A stretch of DNA of 64,000 nt from an uncultured Cellvibrionales bacterium (lineage in GTDB: Bacteria > Pseudomonadota > Gammaproteobacteria > Pseudomonadales > Porticoccaceae), in NCBI GenBank assembly GCA_913062605.1, contig CAJXWQ010000002.1, positions 68,761 through 132,760 on the forward strand. The letters run 5' to 3'. A program made the position numbers and the translations under genes. Of this stretch, positions 24,629 to 33,694 are shown piece by piece; positions within the stretch are counted from its first letter, which is position 1; each line of letters begins with the position of its first letter. The notes beneath the pieces are model-generated. The model ran no database searches. It was not told the origin of the DNA and worked only from the letters and a program-made list of their open reading frames with translations.

Positions 24629-25836
24629 CCGTCCTTACTCCGTAGATCAACCAGTGTTTTATCCATGGCATCAAGCAGTCTATCCACCTGTTCTTCGGTA
24701 TGCTCAGCACTGAGTGTTACGCGTAACCGTGCGCTGCCCACCGGCACAGTGGGTGGCCGAATGGCACCCACAAGAAAACCTTTACTCTGAAGCTGCTCAC
24801 CCACTTTTTGGGTCAGTTCATCATCATGGAGTAATACGGGTTGGATCGGCGTTGTGGATGCCATTAATTCCAGCCCCAGTTCTTCAACCCCTGATCTAAA
24901 ACGCTCAATCAGGCTTTTTAATTGCTCTCTCCGCCAGGTTTCCCGCTGTAGAATTTTCAAGCTGATACGGGTCGCCGAAGCCACTGCCGGGGGTAATGCA
25001 GTGGTGTAAATATAGGTGCGGGCATATTGAATCAGGGTTTCAATCAAGGCCTCGGAACCCGCGACAAAGGCACCAAACGTACCAAAGCCTTTACCCAGAG
25101 TGCCCATCAAAATCGGTAACTCACTGAGACCCAGACCATAATGCTCAGTAATACCACCACCATTTTCACCTAACACACCAAAACCGTGCGCATCATCAAC
25201 CATTAGCCAACCATTGTGTTGCTGGCATGCCTCGACGAGAGCAGGCAAAGGTGCCAGGCTGCCATCCATACTGAAGACACCATCGGTCACCACCAGCTTT
25301 CGTCCACTGGTCACTTTTTGCATACGCAGGCTAAGGTCATCACTATCGGCATGATGATAGCGATGACAACGGGCATCGCTAGCCAAACCACCATCCAGCA
25401 AAGAGGCATGGTTTAGACGATCTTCAAAAATATGATCGCCCTTATCTGCCAACGCTTGAATAGTGCCAAGATTAGCCATATAACCTGTGGAAAACAATAA
25501 TGCCCTGGGCCGGTTCGTAAAGGCAGCCAGCTCTTCCTCAAGAGCATGATGCTCATGGGAGTGGCCATAAATAAGATGAGAAGCACCACTGCCCACACCA
25601 TAGGTTTCAGCCCCACGGCGCAGGCTATCGATTACCGCTGGGTGGCTGGCAAGGCCAAGGTAATCATTGCTACAAAATGCCACACAGGTTTTGCCATCCA
25701 CTTGTACCTGAACATCCTGTGCCGACTCCAGAACATGGCGCTGCCGATAGAGATTATCCAGCTTACGTTGGTCTAACCTGGACTGAAGCTCAGAATCCAT
25801 CGATGAAGACTTGGAGGATGACTTAGAAGATGACAT
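24625..25836 (-). CDS. bioF: 8-amino-7-oxononanoate synthase
   Basis: A 403-aa PLP enzyme of the alpha-oxoamine synthase family joining pimeloyl-ACP and alanine. It shows '[13 protein letters not shown]', '[13 protein letters not shown]', '[16 protein letters not shown]', '[10 protein letters not shown]' and the PLP lysine in 'GTLGKGFG'. The first 12 residues are an odd Ser/Lys run ('[11 protein letters not shown]'). A start at Met13 would remove it and give a family-normal N-terminus, but no clear ribosome site separates the two. It lies 17 bases after bioB and overlaps bioHC. Confidence 0.95.
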   Translation of the reverse strand: MSSSKSSSKSSSMDSELQSRLDQRKLDNLYRQRHVLESAQDVQVQVDGKTCVAFCSNDYLGLASHPAVIDSLRRGAETYGVGSGASHLIYGHSHEHHALEEELAAFTNRPRALLFSTGYMANLGTIQALADKGDHIFEDRLNHASLLDGGLASDARCHRYHHADSDDLSLRMQKVTSGRKLVVTDGVFSMDGSLAPLPALVEACQQHNGWLMVDDAHGFGVLGENGGGITEHYGLGLSELPILMGTLGKGFGTFGAFVAGSEALIETLIQYARTYIYTTALPPAVASATRISLKILQRETWRREQLKSLIERFRSGVEELGLELMASTTPIQPVLLHDDELTQKVGEQLQSKGFLVGAIRPPTVPVGSARLRVTLSAEHTEEQVDRLLDAMDKTLVDLRSKDG

Positions 25837-25853
25837 AGGGAGCGGCCACCACG

Positions 25854-26912
25854 CTACTTAGCTGCGTTATAGAACAGGTGATCGGTCTCGGCCTCAGCCA
25901 TCGCTTGATGGAGTACAGCCTCCTCCTCGTCACTGTCCCGTTCAACCTGATAGGACTCGGGCTTAATCCCCAACCGTTCAAGCAGTTCCATATCTTTATT
26001 GGCCTTGGGATTTGGCGTGGTCAGCAGTTTTTCACAGTAGAAAATGGAATTGGCCCCTGCCATAAAGGCCAGAGCCTGCATCTGGTCATTCATCTCTTCC
26101 CGACCAGCAGACAACCTAACATGGGATTTGGGCATCATAATGCGAGCCACCGCAATGGTGCGGATAAATTCAAAAGGGTCCAGATCTTCCTGCTGATCCA
26201 GTGGTGTCCCTGCCACTTTAACCAGCATATTGATAGGCACTGATTCTGGTTGCTGGGGAAGGTTCGCCAGTTGCATCAGCAACCCTGCACGATCTTTTTC
26301 GCCTTCACCCATACCAACAATTCCGCCAGCACAGACCTTCATCCCGGCCTTTCGTACATTGCCCAGTGTATCCAGACGGTCTTCGTAGGTACGCGTGGTA
26401 ATAATTTCACCGTAGTATTCCGGTGAGGTATCAAGATTGTGGTTGTAATAGTCCAGTCCCGCATCAGCAAGCATCTGTGCCTGGTCTTCCTTCAACATGC
26501 CCAGTGTCATGCAGGTCTCCATGCCCAGAGATTTCACCTCACGAACCATCTCGGCAACGTAGGGTAAATCCTTATCCTTGGGTGAGCGCCAAGCGGCACC
26601 CATGCAAAAACGGGTAGCGCCCGTCGCCTTGGCAGCTCGGGCCTCTTTGATCACCTGCTCAACGGCCATCAGCTTTTCTTTCTCTAGGCCGGTATCGTAA
26701 CGAGTGCTCTGAGGACAGTATTTACAATCCTCCGGACAGGCGCCCGTTTTAATCGAAAGCAATGTACTCAATTGCACTTCATTGGGATCAAAGTGCTGCC
26801 GATGGACCACCTGTGCCTGAAACAATAAGTCATTGAACGGCTGATTAAACAGCGCGAGAACTTCGTCTCTTGTCCAATCTTGGCGGATTGCAGTTTGGTT
26901 ACTGGCAGGCAT
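25854..26912 (-). CDS. bioB: Biotin synthase (radical SAM)
   Basis: A 352-aa enzyme inserting sulfur into dethiobiotin. The radical-SAM cluster motif is 'CPEDCKYC' in '[16 protein letters not shown]'. Downstream '[11 protein letters not shown]', '[10 protein letters not shown]' and 'SAGREEMND' match BioB, including the arginine of the auxiliary 2Fe-2S site. ATG 26912 is used; a GTG four codons earlier (26924) is also possible and the ribosome sites are weak. It is first in the biotin operon and divergent from comF, with a short shared promoter region of about 90 bases. Confidence 0.96.
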   Translation of the reverse strand: MPASNQTAIRQDWTRDEVLALFNQPFNDLLFQAQVVHRQHFDPNEVQLSTLLSIKTGACPEDCKYCPQSTRYDTGLEKEKLMAVEQVIKEARAAKATGATRFCMGAAWRSPKDKDLPYVAEMVREVKSLGMETCMTLGMLKEDQAQMLADAGLDYYNHNLDTSPEYYGEIITTRTYEDRLDTLGNVRKAGMKVCAGGIVGMGEGEKDRAGLLMQLANLPQQPESVPINMLVKVAGTPLDQQEDLDPFEFIRTIAVARIMMPKSHVRLSAGREEMNDQMQALAFMAGANSIFYCEKLLTTPNPKANKDMELLERLGIKPESYQVERDSDEEEAVLHQAMAEAETDHLFYNAAK

Positions 26913-27000
26913 GGGTAGTCTCACGTATTCTTTATCTGGCTCACTATGATAAGTGAGGCAGCTCCACTGTCAACCAAAAATGGATTTAAGGTTAACAGCT

Positions 27001-27759
27001 ATGGTCGAACACTCTAAAACAACCAGCCTGCTCCGACGATGCTCTGCGGCCCTACAACGTGGCAGTTATTATCTGTTTCCCGGGCGCTGCGTACTCTGTA
27101 GCGCATTATCAAAACGCCCATTGGATCTGTGTGTGGGGTGTGAAGCCGAGTTGCCCTTTAACCAACCTGCCTGTCTATGCTGCGCTCTGCCAATGAACTC
27201 TACCAGCAGCACCCATCTTAACAGCGCCACCTGCGGCAAATGCATCTCAAACCCACCGGCCTTTACCCGCTGTATTGCTCCGCTGCGTTATGAATTCCCC
27301 ACCAATAAACTGATCAATGGCTTTAAACATCATGGTCAGTTTAGTCGAGGGACTGTGCTGGCAGAGCTATTACTGTGTGAACTCACGCCTCAGAAAATAC
27401 TGCCCGAGCTGATTTTGCCAGTTCCCCTCCATTGGCGACGGCAATTTACCCGAGGATTTAATCAGGCCCAGTGGTTAGCACATTACCTTGGTCGGCAATT
27501 AGACATTCCCGTAGACACCCGGCTGCTTTCCCGTCAAAAATACACACCGGCCCAACAAGGTTTACCTCGCAAACAACGGCTTAAAAATCTCAAGGGAGCT
27601 TTTCGGCTCAATCACAACATCGAGGGTAAAAATATCGCCCTGGTTGATGATGTCGTCACTACTGGTAGCACCATCGCAGAACTGTCTCAATTGCTCCGAA
27701 AAGCCGGTGCAAAGGAGGTAGAAATATGGTGCCTGGCGCGCACACCGCTGGAAAAATAG
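27001..27759 (+). CDS. comF: ComF family phosphoribosyltransferase-like protein
   Basis: A 252-aa protein with an N-terminal zinc-finger-like cysteine set ('PGRCVLCSAL', 'CVGCEAEL', 'CLCCALPM', 'CGKC') and a C-terminal PRTase domain with the PRPP loop 'VALVDDVVTTGSTI'-type sequence ('IALVDDVVTTGSTIAEL'). ComF proteins support DNA uptake during competence in several bacteria, although the enzymatic role is unclear. The longest frame begins at GTG 26953; ATG 27001 has TAAGG 9 bases before it and is preferred. Divergent from bioB, an arrangement common in Pseudomonas relatives. Confidence 0.88.
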   Translation: MVEHSKTTSLLRRCSAALQRGSYYLFPGRCVLCSALSKRPLDLCVGCEAELPFNQPACLCCALPMNSTSSTHLNSATCGKCISNPPAFTRCIAPLRYEFPTNKLINGFKHHGQFSRGTVLAELLLCELTPQKILPELILPVPLHWRRQFTRGFNQAQWLAHYLGRQLDIPVDTRLLSRQKYTPAQQGLPRKQRLKNLKGAFRLNHNIEGKNIALVDDVVTTGSTIAELSQLLRKAGAKEVEIWCLARTPLEK

Positions 27760-27825
27760 TGGTATGGCCCCGATAATGTCACAACGAACTGCCCCTATGA
27801 GACTATCTCTAATGAGACCAGCCCT

Positions 27826-28611
27826 ATGAATTTGTCCCTTTGGGAAGAAATACAGCAGGAAACCCGTGTTATTGCAGAAGCTGAACCGGTACTGACCAGC
27901 TTTCTACAAGTCACCATCCTCAAACATGGCTCCCTACTGGCTGCACTGAGCTTCCTGTTAGCTGAAAAGTTGGGGGGTGAAACAACCCCCGCCCTGACGC
28001 TACAAGAAGTATTTGATGAGGCATTCCGCTCAGACCCAACCATTGAAGAGCAGGTTAATGGTGATATCTGTGCAATTCACACCCGTGATTCTGCCTGCGA
28101 AGGTCTCTCTTCAGCCTTCCTTTACTACAAGGGGTTCCATGCCCTTCAAGCTTGGCGAGCAGCCCACTGGCTGTGGAAAAATGATAGAAAACCTCTGGCA
28201 CTGGTATTACAAAACCGTATCTCCGTTATGTTTGGTGTAGATATTCATCCGGCAGCGGTGATCGGCAAAGGCGTTATGTTTGACCATGCCACCGGTATTG
28301 TTATTGGTGAAACTGCTGTAGTAGAAGACTGCGTTTCTATTCTTCAGTCAGTCACACTGGGCGGTACCGGTAAAGATGCTGGTGATCGACACCCCAAAGT
28401 TCGACGCGGCGTCCTAGTTGGCCCCGGTGCAAAAATTCTTGGCAATATTGAAATTGGCGAAGGGTCAAAAATTACCGCCGCCAGCGTGGTGCTAAAAGAT
28501 ATTCCTCCTCACTCGATTGTTGCTGGCGTACCAGCCACTGTCGTGGGTACACTGGATATCGAATCCCCTGCTGAGCAAATGGATCAGGGGTTGAGCGGTT
28601 GCAACCACTAG
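27826..28611 (+). CDS. cysE: Serine O-acetyltransferase
   Basis: A 261-aa enzyme making O-acetylserine, the acceptor for sulfide in cysteine synthesis. It has the CysE N-terminal helical domain ('LWEEIQQETRVIAEAEPVL', 'DPTIEEQVNGDICAIHTRD') and a left-handed beta-helix with hexapeptide turns ('GVDIHPAAVIGKGVMFDHATG', 'GVLVGPGAKILGNIEIGEGS'), plus the catalytic His in 'DHATGIVIGE'. The short C-terminal tail is where cysteine feedback acts in homologues. DUF5062 follows after 23 bases. Confidence 0.95.
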   Translation: MNLSLWEEIQQETRVIAEAEPVLTSFLQVTILKHGSLLAALSFLLAEKLGGETTPALTLQEVFDEAFRSDPTIEEQVNGDICAIHTRDSACEGLSSAFLYYKGFHALQAWRAAHWLWKNDRKPLALVLQNRISVMFGVDIHPAAVIGKGVMFDHATGIVIGETAVVEDCVSILQSVTLGGTGKDAGDRHPKVRRGVLVGPGAKILGNIEIGEGSKITAASVVLKDIPPHSIVAGVPATVVGTLDIESPAEQMDQGLSGCNH

Positions 28612-28634
28612 CCCGTTCTTATTAAGGAAAAAAG

Positions 28635-28895
28635 ATGTCCAAACAGAAAAATGAAGCTGAGTTATTAAAAGAAGCACTACGGATCGGCATGGTTTATGCC
28701 GAAAAGCGTGGCGTGGCAAAATTTGACCAAACCGACTCAGCCAAGGACAAAATTGAATACGTTTACCGGTTGCTGGTGCATGACAAACTGATCCAGCCAC
28801 TGGCAAAAGCCCAACTGGATATCCAACATATGAAACATAAGCTGGCGGTTTGGATTACCAAGCAGTTACCCGCAGATCACCCACTTTTGAAATAA
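28635..28895 (+). CDS. DUF5062 family protein
   Basis: An 86-aa helical, basic, soluble protein ('ELLKEALRIGMVYAEKRGVAKFDQ', '...VYRLLVHDKLI') that matches the DUF5062 family of gammaproteobacteria. It has no signal peptide or membrane segment. AAGGAAAAAAG before the ATG makes a good ribosome site. It sits between cysE and a rhomboid gene, all co-directional, and may be co-transcribed. Its function is not known. Confidence 0.75.
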   Translation: MSKQKNEAELLKEALRIGMVYAEKRGVAKFDQTDSAKDKIEYVYRLLVHDKLIQPLAKAQLDIQHMKHKLAVWITKQLPADHPLLK

Positions 28896-28925
28896 CATTT
28901 TCCCAAACCTGCGATCTAACAGGTG

Positions 28926-29660
28926 ATGAACAAAAGCTCTTCACTAAAAAATAGCATTCTTATAGCCACGGGGTTTATTGTCTTAATCTGGTGGCTCAAG
29001 CTCTGTGAGGTCATGCTGGGCTGGAACCTTCACCAACTAGGGGTTTACCCCCAAACCCCCGCCGGGCTCATCGGTATTATCACCGGCCCCATTATTCACG
29101 GCTCTTGGCAGCACGTGATTGGTAATACTCTGCCCCTGCTACTGCTGGGCAGCATCCTTCTCTATGGTTACCCCAAATCACGCTGGTGGGCTTTAGCCAT
29201 TATCTGGTTGTTATCCGGCGCAGGGGTTTGGCTGTTTGCTCGTGACAGCTACCACTTTGGGGCCAGCGGCCTCACTCACGGAATGTTTTTTTACCTGTTT
29301 ATCGGAGGTATTCTCAGGCGGGATAAACGCTCCATCGTCCTACTCATGATCGCTTTTTTTATGTATGGCGGCATGTTGTTGACGATATTCCCTCGCGAAC
29401 CAGACGTTTCCTATGAATACCACTTTTTCGGCGCTTTAGGCGGAACTCTTAGTGCTCTGATCTTTCGGCTATGGGACCCCAAAACTGTGCCGGAAGCCTA
29501 TTCCTGGGAACAACAATTCGGTGATGGATATGTGGTTGAAGAAGAGGATCTGATCATTGGAGATCAATGGAAAACTGAAAAACAGAGGGAGCGAGAGAAA
29601 GAACTAGAAAACCCTCATACGACTGATGCGTTTAAAAATTCAGACAATCACCCAAAATAA
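28926..29660 (+). CDS. Rhomboid family intramembrane serine protease
   Basis: A 244-aa membrane protein with six hydrophobic segments. The catalytic serine lies in 'GASGLTHG' and the partner histidine in 'YEYHFFGALGG' of the last helix. The early loop 'GSWQHVIGN' matches the conserved 'H-x-x-x-N' region. The last ~60 residues are a charged cytoplasmic tail ('EKQREREKELEN'). An in-frame GTG one codon earlier (28923) is an equal start. It converges with recQ, whose stop codon is 8 bases away. Substrate unknown. Confidence 0.85.
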   Translation: MNKSSSLKNSILIATGFIVLIWWLKLCEVMLGWNLHQLGVYPQTPAGLIGIITGPIIHGSWQHVIGNTLPLLLLGSILLYGYPKSRWWALAIIWLLSGAGVWLFARDSYHFGASGLTHGMFFYLFIGGILRRDKRSIVLLMIAFFMYGGMLLTIFPREPDVSYEYHFFGALGGTLSALIFRLWDPKTVPEAYSWEQQFGDGYVVEEEDLIIGDQWKTEKQREREKELENPHTTDAFKNSDNHPK

Positions 29661-29668
29661 TATACGTT

Positions 29669-31468
29669 TTATCTACCTGCCAAATGTTCATTAATGACCT
29701 GTAGAAAACCGGGGCCATATTTTTCTAACTTACGCTCGCCCACACCACCAAGCTGACTAAATTGCTCCATGTTTTGCGGCACCGTGACACACATTTCCTG
29801 CAACGTCCGATCATGAAAAATAATATAAGGAGGAATACCCTGTTCATCAGCAAGTTCTCGCCGACACTCTCTCAGCACCTCCCAAAGCGCCTCATCAATG
29901 TCCGCCGAAAGGAATGTTTTAGTCAGGCGCTTGGCTTCTTTTTTCTTAATATCCCGGCGCAGCTCAATGGGCTCATCACCACGTAGTAATGGACGGCATT
30001 TCTCCTCCAGCCGCAGTGCACCAAAACGTTCCACATCCACACAAAGATAACCCCTAGCAACCAACTGACGGAACACCGAACTCCATTGGTTGTTATCCAG
30101 AGTCTTGCCAATACCATAGGTCGGTAATTGATCATGACCATATTGGGTGATTTTGTCCGTCTCAACACCCAGCAATACATCAACCACATGCTTCACGCCG
30201 AAACGCTGACCTGTTCGATACACCGCACTCAGGGCCATACGTGCAGCCTCGGTTCCATCCCAGGTATCGACAGGTTCCAAGCAGTTATCACAATTGTCGC
30301 AGGGTTCGGGCAGAACATCGCCAAAATAATTCAATAATACCTGTCGGCGACAACTGGTGATTTCACACAATCCCAACATGGCATTTAGCCGATGCTGTTC
30401 CGCTCGTTTATGCTCTTCACTTCCTTCGGAATTCCCCATCATCTGTCGGAGTTTGATGACATCCTGAAGACCATAAACCATCCAGGCGTTAGCCTGCTCA
30501 CCATCACGGCCAGCACGACCCGTTTCCTGATAGTAAGACTCCACCGTTTTGGGCAAATCCAAATGGGCCACAAAGCGCACGTCGGGTTTATCAATCCCCA
30601 TACCAAAGGCAATGGTGGCCACCACAATCACGCTATCTTCACGCAAAAATCGAGACTGATTGTCGGCTCTGGTTCCAGTATCCAAGCCTGCATGGTACGG
30701 AAGTGCGTTAAACCCTTGCTCCTGTAACCAATTAGCAATCTCTTCTGTTTTCTTTCGAGACAGGCAATAAACAATACCCGCATCAGTCGCGTGCTCATCT
30801 TTCAGAAAACGTAACAACTGCTGTTTGGCATTGTGTTTCAACGCAATGCGATAACGAATATTGGGCCGGTCAAATCCCGCAATAAACTGACGCGCTTCCG
30901 CCAAGTCCAAACGGTTGATTATTTCACTGCGAGTACGAGCATCGGCTGTGGCCGTCAGTGCAATACGGGGCACATTCGGGAAGTATTGGTGCAAGATACG
31001 GAGCTTTAAATAATCTGCTCGAAAGTCATGACCCCACTGAGACACACAGTGCGCTTCATCAATGGCAAATAATGCAACGGGGGCCTGCTGAAGTAACGAT
31101 AGAGTTCGATCCTGATTCAGTCGTTCTGGGGCGATATACAATAAATCCAGTTCACCCGCTAACAATGCCTCTTCCACCTGCCGGGCGGTCACAGCATCCA
31201 GGGTGGAGTTCAAGTAGCTCGCCCTCACCCCCAATTGGCGCAAGGCATCCACCTGATCTTTCATCAAGGCTATTAAAGGGGAAATTACAATGCCACAGCC
31301 GGAACGAAGAAGAGCTGGAATCTGATAACACAGGGATTTACCACCACCCGTGGGCATCAACACCAAGGCATCGCCCCCATCCATCACCGTTTGGATAATC
31401 TCATCCTGAGGTGGGCGGAATGACGGGTAACCGAAAATGGTTTGTAGGACATCTTGGGGGGAGCTCAT
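29669..31468 (-). CDS. recQ: ATP-dependent DNA helicase RecQ
   Basis: A 599-aa 3'-5' helicase acting in recombination and fork repair. The helicase core has Walker A '[15 protein letters not shown]', 'DEAH', 'TATA', and the late motif '[10 protein letters not shown]'. A four-cysteine zinc site follows ('[12 protein letters not shown]', 'CDNCDNC'), then the winged-helix RQC region ('[18 protein letters not shown]') and a C-terminal HRDC domain ending in '[16 protein letters not shown]'. Full domain set and normal length. Confidence 0.97.
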   Translation of the reverse strand: MSSPQDVLQTIFGYPSFRPPQDEIIQTVMDGGDALVLMPTGGGKSLCYQIPALLRSGCGIVISPLIALMKDQVDALRQLGVRASYLNSTLDAVTARQVEEALLAGELDLLYIAPERLNQDRTLSLLQQAPVALFAIDEAHCVSQWGHDFRADYLKLRILHQYFPNVPRIALTATADARTRSEIINRLDLAEARQFIAGFDRPNIRYRIALKHNAKQQLLRFLKDEHATDAGIVYCLSRKKTEEIANWLQEQGFNALPYHAGLDTGTRADNQSRFLREDSVIVVATIAFGMGIDKPDVRFVAHLDLPKTVESYYQETGRAGRDGEQANAWMVYGLQDVIKLRQMMGNSEGSEEHKRAEQHRLNAMLGLCEITSCRRQVLLNYFGDVLPEPCDNCDNCLEPVDTWDGTEAARMALSAVYRTGQRFGVKHVVDVLLGVETDKITQYGHDQLPTYGIGKTLDNNQWSSVFRQLVARGYLCVDVERFGALRLEEKCRPLLRGDEPIELRRDIKKKEAKRLTKTFLSADIDEALWEVLRECRRELADEQGIPPYIIFHDRTLQEMCVTVPQNMEQFSQLGGVGERKLEKYGPGFLQVINEHLAGR

Positions 31469-31919
31469 GGCGGCGGAGTATACCCGAACTCATCAGTGAT
31501 GGGGTGCGGGTAGCTCACCACTCAGTCCCTCAGCTTGGTTGGCTTTAGGTTATGCAAAATAGATCGGCCCTCTTGTTTACAACCCCCTGGCTACTCCTTA
31601 CTTCATGGGGCTATCCGCCCTGGTTGCTCAACCTAAAAAATCACAAGCCATCAGGCTTTGTATCAAAGAAAAGTAACGGATAAGGCATTGATTTTTTAGA
31701 CTATTGATTATGATCAATAGTCTAAAAATTTAATGAGAGCCTTGCACTGAGGCTAGTTTTGTCAGTGATTTCATCTTTTGATACTCCTCCCAATTATTTG
31801 ACTTTTGAGTCAAAATCTCCATTCTTTAGCATCAATTGCCCCTTGATACAGAGCCTTCTAGTTAAAAGGCCTTCAGCCTTATTAATTAACAGTTAGTCCA
31901 TCACGAGGTACGTCGTCAC
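31469..31919. other. 451-base gap between recQ and the cassette array
   Basis: There is no convincing gene in this stretch. A 44-codon frame (31552-31686) lacks a ribosome site and conserved features. The gap holds a perfect 16-bp inverted repeat (31693-31728), a lone GTTATGC (31549-31555) resembling a cassette core, and A/T-rich sequence leading to the first cassette boundary at 31892/31893. Promoters for recQ and for the cassette genes are expected here but none stands out. Confidence 0.5.
31693..31728. repeat. Perfect 16-bp inverted repeat with 4-base loop
   Basis: TTTTTAGACTATTGAT and its exact complement flank TATG. The stem is A/T-rich with terminal T and A runs, so it could be a bidirectional terminator insulating the cassette array, or a dimeric-regulator site. 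No transposase is nearby, which argues against a transposon end. Confidence 0.6.
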
Positions 31920-32501
31920 ATGACTTCATTTGCATCTCTGCTAGCCGAGGTTCGTGCCTGCACGATATGTGCGGAATATCTGCCGCACGGAGTTCGTCCT
32001 ATTTTACAGATACATCCACAGGCTCGAGTTTTGATCGCCGGACAAGCGCCAGGAAGGAAAGTCCATGAATCCGGCGTGCCTTTCGATGATGCCAGCGGAG
32101 ATCGACTACGTGAATGGATGGGGGTGACGCGCGAAGTTTTCTACGATTCGAAGCAAATTGCCATTTTGCCAATGGGCTTTTGTTTTCCCGGCACGGGAAA
32201 ATCCGGTGATCTGCCGCCACGACCTGAATGCGCTCCAGCTTGGCGCGATCAGGTGCTCAGTCATCTGCGACATGTTGATCTTACGCTGGTTGTTGGGCAG
32301 TACGCGCAGGCTCATCACATGAACGGGGGACGATTGTCACTTACCGAAACGGTTCGAGCGTGGCGAACCTATTGGCCCAAGGTGATTCCTCTTCCGCACC
32401 CAAGTCCGCGAAATAACATTTGGCTTAACCGAAATCCATGGTTTGAGAAGGAGCTACTCTCTATGCTTCGGCGGCGAGTCTCGGAAGCGCTTGACACATG
32501 A
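31920..32501 (+). CDS. Uracil-DNA glycosylase superfamily protein (cassette-borne)
   Basis: A 193-aa soluble protein of the compact UDG-like family ('LLAEVRACTICAEYLPHGVRP', 'VLIAGQAPGRKVHESGVPFDD', 'MGFCFPGTGKSGDLPPR', 'PLPHPSPRNNIWL'). The 'GQAPG' loop and the late 'HPSPRN' loop correspond to the catalytic and DNA-intercalating motifs of the superfamily; the cytosolic substrate is unproven. GAGG lies 11 bases before ATG. It begins 27 bases after a cassette boundary, and its attC starts 4 bases past the stop. The family is widespread in proteobacteria, so the gene could have been captured recently. Confidence 0.85.
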   Translation: MTSFASLLAEVRACTICAEYLPHGVRPILQIHPQARVLIAGQAPGRKVHESGVPFDDASGDRLREWMGVTREVFYDSKQIAILPMGFCFPGTGKSGDLPPRPECAPAWRDQVLSHLRHVDLTLVVGQYAQAHHMNGGRLSLTETVRAWRTYWPKVIPLPHPSPRNNIWLNRNPWFEKELLSMLRRRVSEALDT

Positions 32502-32505
32502 TGCG

Positions 32506-32570
32506 GGTTAACAAGTCGCTCAACACGGATCCTTCGACTCCGCCCAAGGCCGGTTAGCTTAGCGTTATGG
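32506..32570 (+). other. attC recombination site of the UDG cassette
   Basis: A 65-bp site: R'' GGTTAAC (32506-32512), then AAGTCGCTCAA; on the right CCGGTTAGCTTAGC followed by the crossover core G/TTATGG (32564-32570). The arms TAAC-AAG-CGCT-..-CGG and CCG-..-AGC-CTTA-GCGTTA are imperfectly complementary with unpaired bases, as integrase substrates require. Length and AGCGTTA core are classical. Confidence 0.75.
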
Positions 32571-32600
32571 TTCTAAACTCATATAAATAAGGGAAGTTTT

Positions 32601-33269
32601 ATGAACACTATTACAAAGTTAGTATGTTTAATTGTTCTATCAATATCAGCAAGTTTTGCTAGTGCGGCTTCATCAAAAATTGGAATTCTAGTTTTTGATG
32701 GTTTTTTGACTAGCGATGTAACTGCACCAATAGAGGTGTTTGGGGCAGCAACAAAAAAATCATGGTTTTCGTCTTACGAGGTAGTGGTTATCTCTGCAAC
32801 AAAAAAAAAGATAGTTGTATCTGAAGAAGGACTAACGGTGATAGCTGATAAAACTATCTATGATGATTTAGAGTTGGATGTTCTTCTTGTTCCTAGTGCT
32901 TATGATATGGATGACTTTATAGGCGATAAAAAATTGATCAGTTTTATTAAGAAGCAGGGAGCCTCAGCATCATGGATGGCAAGTAATTGTTCAGGCGCTT
33001 TTCTTTTAGGTGAGGCTGGTATTCTAGATGGTAAAAAGGCGACAACGTGGGCTGGCGGCGAAAAAGACCTCGCAAAATCATATCCTAAAATAAATGTGCA
33101 ATATGACCAAAACGTAGTTATTGGCAAGAAGGTAATCACTTCAAATGGCGGCCCGGTTAGTTATCAAGCCGCATTTGCATTACTTACAAAGCTTAGCTCC
33201 GAGGAATTTTCTAAAGAAATATCTGAGTCAATTCAATTTAACAGGCTTGATCGTGCATTCAAGCCATAA
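32601..33269 (+). CDS. Exported DJ-1/PfpI family protein (cassette-borne)
   Basis: A 222-aa product with a clear signal peptide ('LVCLIVLSISASFASAA') and then a DJ-1/PfpI domain: 'IGILVFDGFLTSDVTAPIEVFG', nucleophile-elbow Cys in 'ASNCSGAFLLGEAGILDG', 'ATTWAGG'. Close relatives are isonitrile hydratases and the ligand domains of GlxA-type regulators, which are cytoplasmic; an exported form is unusual. Strongly A/T-rich codon use. Good ribosome site (AAGGGAAG). Its last codons overlap the R'' box CCATAAC of its own attC remnant. Confidence 0.8.
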   Translation: MNTITKLVCLIVLSISASFASAASSKIGILVFDGFLTSDVTAPIEVFGAATKKSWFSSYEVVVISATKKKIVVSEEGLTVIADKTIYDDLELDVLLVPSAYDMDDFIGDKKLISFIKKQGASASWMASNCSGAFLLGEAGILDGKKATTWAGGEKDLAKSYPKINVQYDQNVVIGKKVITSNGGPVSYQAAFALLTKLSSEEFSKEISESIQFNRLDRAFKP

Positions 33270-33290
33270 CAAATTGCTGCATCAGAAAAT
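33264..33290 (+). other. Truncated attC (R'' plus part of L'' only)
   Basis: CCATAAC (33264-33270) is the exact complement of the cassette start GTTATGG at 32564, followed by AAATTGCTGCATCAG as a left arm. No matching right arm or AGCGTTA core occurs before the next gene at 33306. A deletion probably fused this cassette with the next. Confidence 0.5.
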
Positions 33291-33305
33291 TAAAGTCTTT
33301 TAAAA

Positions 33306-33680
33306 ATGCGAACGCTAATATGCCCCACGTGCAGTTGCTCCCTAATTAGATTGGGAGTTACCAAGGAGAATGCAGTAACACTAAAATTCAAAGAAAAGGA
33401 ATATTCATTCTGTTGTGATGGATGTGCCACAATATATGAAGAAAGTCCTAAAACTCTATTAGCTGAAACAAGTAATCTCGTTGTGTGTCCTAGTTGTTTA
33501 GCAGAAAAACCAATAAATCAAACCGTGGAAATCAATTACCAAGGTAAGATATTTAACTTTTGTAAGTGTCCACATTGTATGACAGTTTTTCAGGAAGATA
33601 CTGAATATTATATTAAGCGTTTATATGGTGAGGTTGAATATTCTGGAGTCTTTTCTGGTGGACGTGGATGCTGTACCTAG
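33306..33680 (+). CDS. Duplicated YHS/TRASH-like zinc-binding protein (cassette-borne)
   Basis: A 124-aa soluble protein made of two similar units. Unit one (1-53): 'CPTCSCSL', a strand pair ('VTLKFKEKEYSFCCDGCA') and 'YEESPKTLL'. Unit two (~58-112): 'CPSCLAEK', 'VEINYQGKIFNFCKCPHC', 'FQEDTEYYI'. The pattern Cys-x-x-Cys, beta hairpin, Phe-Cys-x-x-Cys, Phe/Tyr-x-x-(Ser)Pro resembles YHS or TRASH metal-binding domains found with metal transport or sensing. It ends in 'GGRGCCT'. A/T-rich. No clear Shine-Dalgarno. Metal and function are unknown. Confidence 0.65.
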   Translation: MRTLICPTCSCSLIRLGVTKENAVTLKFKEKEYSFCCDGCATIYEESPKTLLAETSNLVVCPSCLAEKPINQTVEINYQGKIFNFCKCPHCMTVFQEDTEYYIKRLYGEVEYSGVFSGGRGCCT

Positions 33681-33694
33681 TACGAAGTAAAAAT

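Noticed and set aside
31552-31686. 44-codon reading frame starting at a GTTATGC core-like sequence, possible extra cassette
   Set aside because: No ribosome site, no matching R'' GCATAAC downstream and no recognisable protein features.
31693-31728. Transposon terminal inverted repeat
   Set aside because: The two arms are 4 bases apart and no transposase or target duplication is present.
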